Origin: JBFISM01 sp041608535 | GTDB lineage: Bacteria > Actinomycetota > Acidimicrobiia > Spongiisociales > UBA5794 | DNA: 8,844 bases | Reading direction: 5' to 3' | Assembly (NCBI GenBank): GCA_041608535.1 | Contig: JBFISM010000150.1 | Coordinates: forward strand, 1 to 8,844 | In this document: positions 5,788 through 8,844 of the stretch, piece by piece | How positions within the stretch are numbered: the first letter of the stretch is position 1 | Layout of the letters: every line of letters starts with the position of its first letter | The notes under the pieces: model-generated | Told to the model about the DNA's origin: nothing | Databases searched by the model: none | Seen by the model: only the letters and a program-made list of their open reading frames with translations | Program-made: the position numbers and the translations under genes

Positions 5788-7221
5788 ATGGAAACCATCG
5801 CGGTTGATCCGCTCATCTTCGGAAAACGGGTGAAGCATTACCGACGTCAGCGTGGCCTCACGCTCCGGGCGCTGAGCGAGCAGGTGGACAAACCAGCGCC
5901 GTACCTGTCCCAACTCGAGAATGGGAAGCGGGAGCCGCGGCTCGGGCTCATCAATGCCCTGGCGTCGGCTCTGGGCGTACCCGTCGCCGATCTGTTGAGC
6001 AATGAAGCTCCGGATCGCCGCTCGCAGCTCGAGGCCATGCTGGAACGCAGCCAGGAGGATCCGCTCTACCAGGATCTACGTCTGCCTCCCTTGAAGGCCT
6101 CGGCCAAACTGCCCGACCTGGCTCTCGAGCACATCGTGACGTTGTACCGAGAGCTGAGGAACCGCGCCTTTCCGGCGGCAGCGACCCGGGAGGATGCCCG
6201 GATCGCCAACGCCGAGCTTCGTGCGGAGATGAAGCAGCGTGGGAACTACTTCGAGGAGATCGAGGCGGAGGCCCGCACGGTCGTCGACGTCATCGGGTAT
6301 GACGGCACGCATGCCCTCGCCGAAGGTGATCTGCTGGCGATTGCGGCACATCTCGGGTTCTCGGTGGTGCGCTCCCAGGACGTTCCCCACGCCACGCGCT
6401 CCGTGACCGATCTGAAGAACCGGCGGATCTATCTCCCGCAGCGGAACTCGATGTCGAACGACAACGCCCGGTCGGTGCTCATGCAGACACTCGGCCACTT
6501 TGCGCTGGGTCATTCGGATCCGACCGACTTCGGTGGTTTTCTCCGCCAGCGTGTGGAGGCGAACTACTTCGCCGGTGCCGTTCTGGTGCCCGAACGCGCC
6601 GCCGTGCCGTTTCTCGAGATGCACAAGAAGGCGCGTGACCTATCGGTGGAGGACCTGCGCGACACGTTCTCGGTGTCCTACGAGATGGCGGCGCATCGTC
6701 TCACCAACCTGGCGACACAGCATCTCGGGTTGCGGACGCACTTCGTTCGCTCCGACGAGGCAGGGTTCATCTGGAAGGCATACGAGAACAACGACGTGCC
6801 GTTCCCGCAGAACCACGAGAGCGCCATCGAGGGCCAGCGATTGTGCCGGGAGTGGGGTACGCGGCGGGCCTTCTCCAGCGAAGACACCTTCTCCATCCAC
6901 TACCAGTACACCGACACCGGTAACGGCACGTACTGGTGCGGGACGTTCGTCAACGAGGACAGGCAGAGCGCCATCACCACCGGCGCCACGTTCGACGAAG
7001 CCCAGTACTTCCGGGGCCGCGACACCGAACGCCACTCAGTCTCCCGCTGCCCCAGCGGTTCCTGCTGCCGTGTTCCCGACGAGGCGCTGTCGGCGAAGTG
7101 GGACGGCCACGCCTGGCCCTCGGTCCGCCCCAACTCCCACGTCCTCGCCGCCATGCCTGTCGAAACAATCCCAGGCGTCGACCTCGCCGAGCTGTACGAA
7201 TTTCTCGAAACCCACGAGTAG
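5788..7221 (+). CDS. ramB: RamB-like XRE/ScfR-family transcriptional regulator of acetate or fatty-acyl metabolism
   Basis: A 477-residue regulator with three parts. An XRE-type helix-turn-helix at about 11-68 includes LRALSEQVDKPAPYLSQLENG. A central ImmA/IrrE-like region at about 160-310 contains LMQTLGHFALGH (231-242). A C-terminal ScfR domain (short-chain fatty acyl regulator type, formerly DUF2083) covers about 310-475. In the central domain the zinc-protease HExxH is degenerate (Q233-T-L-G-H237), so proteolysis is unlikely. The C-terminal domain holds cysteines C353, C384, C421, C426 and C427, the last three in SRCPSGSCCRVP. Known relatives are RamB of Corynebacterium and Rv0465c of Mycobacterium, which control aceA/aceB or icl1, and PrpR, which senses acyl-CoA. 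The gene is divergent from aceBA, which favours the RamB role over PrpR; no prpDBC is nearby. It probably represses the operon and possibly itself. The ATG at 5788 is chosen because of the GGAGG site. Confidence 0.92.
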   Translation: METIAVDPLIFGKRVKHYRRQRGLTLRALSEQVDKPAPYLSQLENGKREPRLGLINALASALGVPVADLLSNEAPDRRSQLEAMLERSQEDPLYQDLRLPPLKASAKLPDLALEHIVTLYRELRNRAFPAAATREDARIANAELRAEMKQRGNYFEEIEAEARTVVDVIGYDGTHALAEGDLLAIAAHLGFSVVRSQDVPHATRSVTDLKNRRIYLPQRNSMSNDNARSVLMQTLGHFALGHSDPTDFGGFLRQRVEANYFAGAVLVPERAAVPFLEMHKKARDLSVEDLRDTFSVSYEMAAHRLTNLATQHLGLRTHFVRSDEAGFIWKAYENNDVPFPQNHESAIEGQRLCREWGTRRAFSSEDTFSIHYQYTDTGNGTYWCGTFVNEDRQSAITTGATFDEAQYFRGRDTERHSVSRCPSGSCCRVPDEALSAKWDGHAWPSVRPNSHVLAAMPVETIPGVDLAELYEFLETHE

Positions 7222-7495
7222 CGGCTGTCGGCAGGCCAGGCGATGACTATGCTGGGTTCAGCGACCTGCGACTGCGTCGTCTCCTCGCGGCGAGCGCGCT
7301 TGTCAAACACGCCGGGCCTCCACGGAGTCGCCGATTCGAGGCCTGCAACCCGTGCAGATACAGGGTTGGCGAGGCTGATCAAGACGTTGCTCTGACCTCC
7401 ACACTTGGAGATAACGTGTCACCGGCGCAAACGGTCTCAGGATCAGCTAACTTATGGCGCTAGGTCAGGCTGGGGATAAGCGGTCTGAGGGAATG
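7222..7495. other. Gene-free stretch upstream of the polysaccharide genes
   Basis: No credible gene is visible in this interval on either strand. It contains an inverted repeat CAACCC (7346-7351) / GGGTTG (7363-7368) with an 11-base loop. There is also a small hairpin CTCCA (7397-7401) / TGGAG (7406-7410), and the 10-base near-repeat CGGTCT(C/G)AGG at 7432-7441 and 7481-7490. A weak promoter-like pair, TTGCTC (7387-7392) and GATAAC (7410-7415) with 17-bp spacing, could start the downstream operon and would leave a leader of about 110 bases. No T-run terminator for the RamB-like gene was found, and no tRNA fold. Confidence 0.4.
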
Positions 7496-7517
7496 AGTTC
7501 GGGCGCGCGCTCGAATT
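7496..7517 (+). promoter_or_regulatory. Hairpin / near-palindrome abutting the ribosome-binding site of the phosphoglycosyl transferase
   Basis: Positions 7496-7504 can pair with 7509-7517 as a 9-bp stem (seven Watson-Crick and two G-U pairs) around a GCGC loop. The DNA core TTCGGGCGCGCGCTCGAA (7498-7515) is an 18-bp palindrome with one mismatched pair. The purine-rich AGAAGGGG follows at 7518-7525, so the structure stands right beside the likely ribosome-binding site. It could be a DNA operator or an mRNA structure that tunes initiation. There is no T run, so it is not a terminator. Confidence 0.42.
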
Positions 7518-7534
7518 AGAAGGGGATGGGGGAC

Positions 7535-8341
7535 ATGGCTTACGTTGCTGGGGCGACCCGGCATTTTGTACCTGACGTCACACAAGCCGGCACCAATAGA
7601 ACCACGGAGCCAGTTCGCTACGCCGTTGTGCGAGCCGCAGAATGGACCGAGCCGTCCGTTGCGTATTGGTTGGCGAAGCGGGTTCTCGACATTGTGCTCG
7701 CAGCTTCTGCTGCATTGCTCTTGACCCCATTGGGCGTCGCGATCGCTCTTGCGATCAAGCTTGACAGCCGAGGTCCAGTGATCTACTCGCAAGAGCGAGT
7801 GCGCAGCGCTCGTAGGCGTGACGCAGCCGGCGAGTGGCGGTGGCACTTGACAACGTTTCGCTTTCACAAGTTTCGAACGATGGTTGACGGGGGCGAACCG
7901 AACCTGCATGTCGAATACATGTCGGCGTACATCGCAGGCGACGTCGAACGTATGGAGGCGCTGCAAGAGGCAAACGGGGACGGCGGAACCTACAAACTGA
8001 CCGGAGATCCACGTATAACTCGTGTGGGGAGGTTGCTTCGCAAGATGAGTCTTGACGAGCTACCTCAACTCTGGAACGTCCTGCGGGGCGACATGAGTCT
8101 CGTTGGGCCGCGACCACCGCTCACGTACGAGGTCGAGAAGTATCGCCACGCGGACTTCCGCCGATTCGCCGCACCTTCGGGGATCACAGGCTGGTGGCAG
8201 GTCAACGGCCGGTGCGAAACCAGCTTCGAAGAGATGATTGCCCTGGACCTCGAGTATCTCCGGCGACGGTCCGTTGTAACGGACCTTCGGATCCTCGTCA
8301 AGACAATACCGGCCGTGCTCAATGGAAGGGGAGCGGGATGA
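7535..8341 (+). CDS. Initiating sugar transferase (monotopic phosphoglycosyl transferase, Bac_transf family)
   Basis: Transfers a sugar-1-phosphate from a nucleotide sugar to polyprenyl phosphate at the cytoplasmic face of the membrane, the first step in building an exopolysaccharide, capsule or O-antigen-like glycan. Numbering is from the alternative ATG at 7526. A basic residue pair and re-entrant membrane helix occupy about 51-77 (KRVLDIVLAASAALLLTP), followed by QERV, FRFHKFRTM (111-119) and KLTGDPRITRVGRLLRK. The catalytic Asp-Glu dyad is D177-E178 (SLDELPQLWNVLRGDMSLVGPRP), and GITGWWQVNGR lies at 219-229. The first 45 or so residues are polar and lack the multi-helix domain of long WcaJ/WbaP forms. 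About a dozen extra residues, rich in Arg and Trp, separate QERV from FRFHKFRTM. The start at 7535 is preferred because AAGGGG is 9 bases upstream, whereas it directly abuts the ATG at 7526. The sugar specificity cannot be read. Confidence 0.92.
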   Translation: MAYVAGATRHFVPDVTQAGTNRTTEPVRYAVVRAAEWTEPSVAYWLAKRVLDIVLAASAALLLTPLGVAIALAIKLDSRGPVIYSQERVRSARRRDAAGEWRWHLTTFRFHKFRTMVDGGEPNLHVEYMSAYIAGDVERMEALQEANGDGGTYKLTGDPRITRVGRLLRKMSLDELPQLWNVLRGDMSLVGPRPPLTYEVEKYRHADFRRFAAPSGITGWWQVNGRCETSFEEMIALDLEYLRRRSVVTDLRILVKTIPAVLNGRGAG

Positions 8342-8373
8342 GCGAGACCTACGCCGGAGACCTCGACCGATGA
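8338..8373 (+). CDS. Possible 11-codon bridging cistron (MSETYAGDLDR)
   Basis: An ATG overlaps the stop of the phosphoglycosyl transferase as ATGA (8338-8341) and is preceded by GGGGAG at a workable distance. It reads 11 codons to a TGA at 8371-8373 that overlaps the next gene's start as ATGATGA. Both junctions have the form used for translational coupling. It could pass ribosomes from one gene to the next rather than make a functional peptide, or it may be chance. No family can be assigned to so short a product. Confidence 0.3.
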   Translation: MSETYAGDLDR

Positions 8374-8844
8374 TGAAGCATGTGAAGCTCGGGGCGATCG
8401 GCGCCGGGTATTGGGGACCCAACCTCATACGCAATTGTGTGGAGATTCCATCGATCTCGCTCGAGGCGGTCGCTGAGAAGGACCGGGAGCGGATGGAACT
8501 CGTACGAACACGGCATCCCGGCATTCCGCTCGTGGTCGATGACTATGAGCGTCTCTTCGATGTCGGTCTCGACGGCATCATCATATCGACACCTCCCGAA
8601 ACGCACTATGAGATTGCTCTTGCCTGCCTAGAGCAGGGTCTTCACGTACTGGTGGAAAAGCCGCTCACTACCTCGAGTGCGCACGCTCGGCACCTCATTG
8701 AAGTGGCTGAGAGAAACGCTCGGTGCTTGATGGTCGGCCACACCTTCCGATACAACGCTGCGGTCCGGGAATTGAAGACGATGATCGAGGCCCAAGAGCT
8801 CGGGTCGGTCCACTACATCGACGCAGTGCGCGTGGGCCTCGGGC
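8370..8844 (+). CDS. Gfo/Idh/MocA-family oxidoreductase, N-terminal part (runs off right edge)
   Basis: NAD(P)-dependent sugar or sugar-nucleotide dehydrogenase; 158 codons are visible. The Rossmann nucleotide-binding loop is GAIGAGYWGPNLIRN (8-22). IISTPPETHYEIALACLEQG (71-90) is the usual third-strand region, and the family's catalytic lysine motif is EKPL (96-99, K97). VGHTFRYNAAVREL (122-135) opens the substrate-binding half. The GYWGPN variant and the position after an initiating sugar transferase resemble dehydrogenases of the WlbA/WbpB type, which oxidise UDP-N-acetylhexosaminuronic acids at C3 for polysaccharide building blocks. That specificity is inferred. GGAGA (8356-8360) precedes the ATG at 8370 by 9 bases; the ATG at 8373 is an alternative. 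The C-terminal half lies beyond the window. Confidence 0.9.
   Translation, partial: MMKHVKLGAIGAGYWGPNLIRNCVEIPSISLEAVAEKDRERMELVRTRHPGIPLVVDDYERLFDVGLDGIIISTPPETHYEIALACLEQGLHVLVEKPLTTSSAHARHLIEVAERNARCLMVGHTFRYNAAVRELKTMIEAQELGSVHYIDAVRVGLG

Noticed and set aside
6500..7246. Arg/Pro/Ser-rich open frame overlapping the RamB-like gene in another plus frame
   Set aside because: Frame shadow; the RamB-like reading has full domain structure through this interval.
7320..7372. tRNA-like look of a segment containing GATTCGAGGCC and a CAACCC/GGGTTG stem
   Set aside because: No acceptor stem, anticodon arm or D arm can be built around it, and no integrase is nearby to suggest an attachment site.
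7243..7395. A 50-residue plus-strand ORF and an opposite minus-strand frame in the gap after the RamB-like gene
   Set aside because: Neither has a ribosome-binding site, a domain or a composition like the neighbouring proteins.

Overview
This is chromosomal DNA from a high-GC, actinomycete-like bacterium. An environmental actinobacterium, perhaps of the Acidimicrobiia type, is my inference. It rests on the GC-rich third codon positions, the Thr/Pro-rich secreted proteins, genes that start without a Shine-Dalgarno site, and a RamB/ScfR-type regulator beside glyoxylate-shunt genes. I see no rRNA, tRNA, CRISPR array, transposase or integrase.

Layout from left to right. (1) Positions 1-1052, minus strand: an OmpR-family response regulator followed by a sensor histidine kinase. 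The two share a 4-base overlap, and the kinase runs off the left edge. (2) Positions 1173-2659, plus strand, divergent from the two-component pair: two tandem paralogues that I cannot assign to a named family. Each has an N-terminal membrane anchor, a long Thr/Pro-rich linker and a C-terminal domain of about 70 residues. The two C-terminal domains align without gaps at roughly 40% identity. (3) Positions 2748-5647, minus strand: a glyoxylate-shunt operon, malate synthase A (aceB) then isocitrate lyase (aceA), with 14 bp between them. (4) Positions 5648-5787: a 140-bp divergent control region holding a perfect 16-bp palindrome. It is followed by a plus-strand regulator (5788-7221) with an XRE helix-turn-helix, a degenerate ImmA/IrrE-like domain and an ScfR C-terminal domain. 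(5) Positions 7222-7534: a gene-free stretch with several inverted and direct repeats. (6) Positions 7535-8844, plus strand: the apparent start of a surface polysaccharide cluster, with a phosphoglycosyl transferase and then a truncated Gfo/Idh/MocA sugar-nucleotide dehydrogenase. A possible 11-codon cistron bridges the two.

How the parts work together. The aceBA operon lets the cell grow on acetate or fatty acids by bypassing the decarboxylating steps of the TCA cycle. The divergent RamB-like protein is the obvious candidate to control it in response to acyl-CoA supply. The two-component pair probably senses an envelope signal. The divergent anchored paralogues could be its targets or accessory sensors, but this is inferred from position only. 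The right-hand genes start the lipid-linked assembly of an exported glycan and belong to a different functional block.

The most promising undescribed element is the pair of anchored Thr/Pro-linker paralogues next to the two-component system. The next most useful leads are the aceB/ramB palindrome and the RNA hairpin abutting the ribosome-binding site of the phosphoglycosyl transferase.
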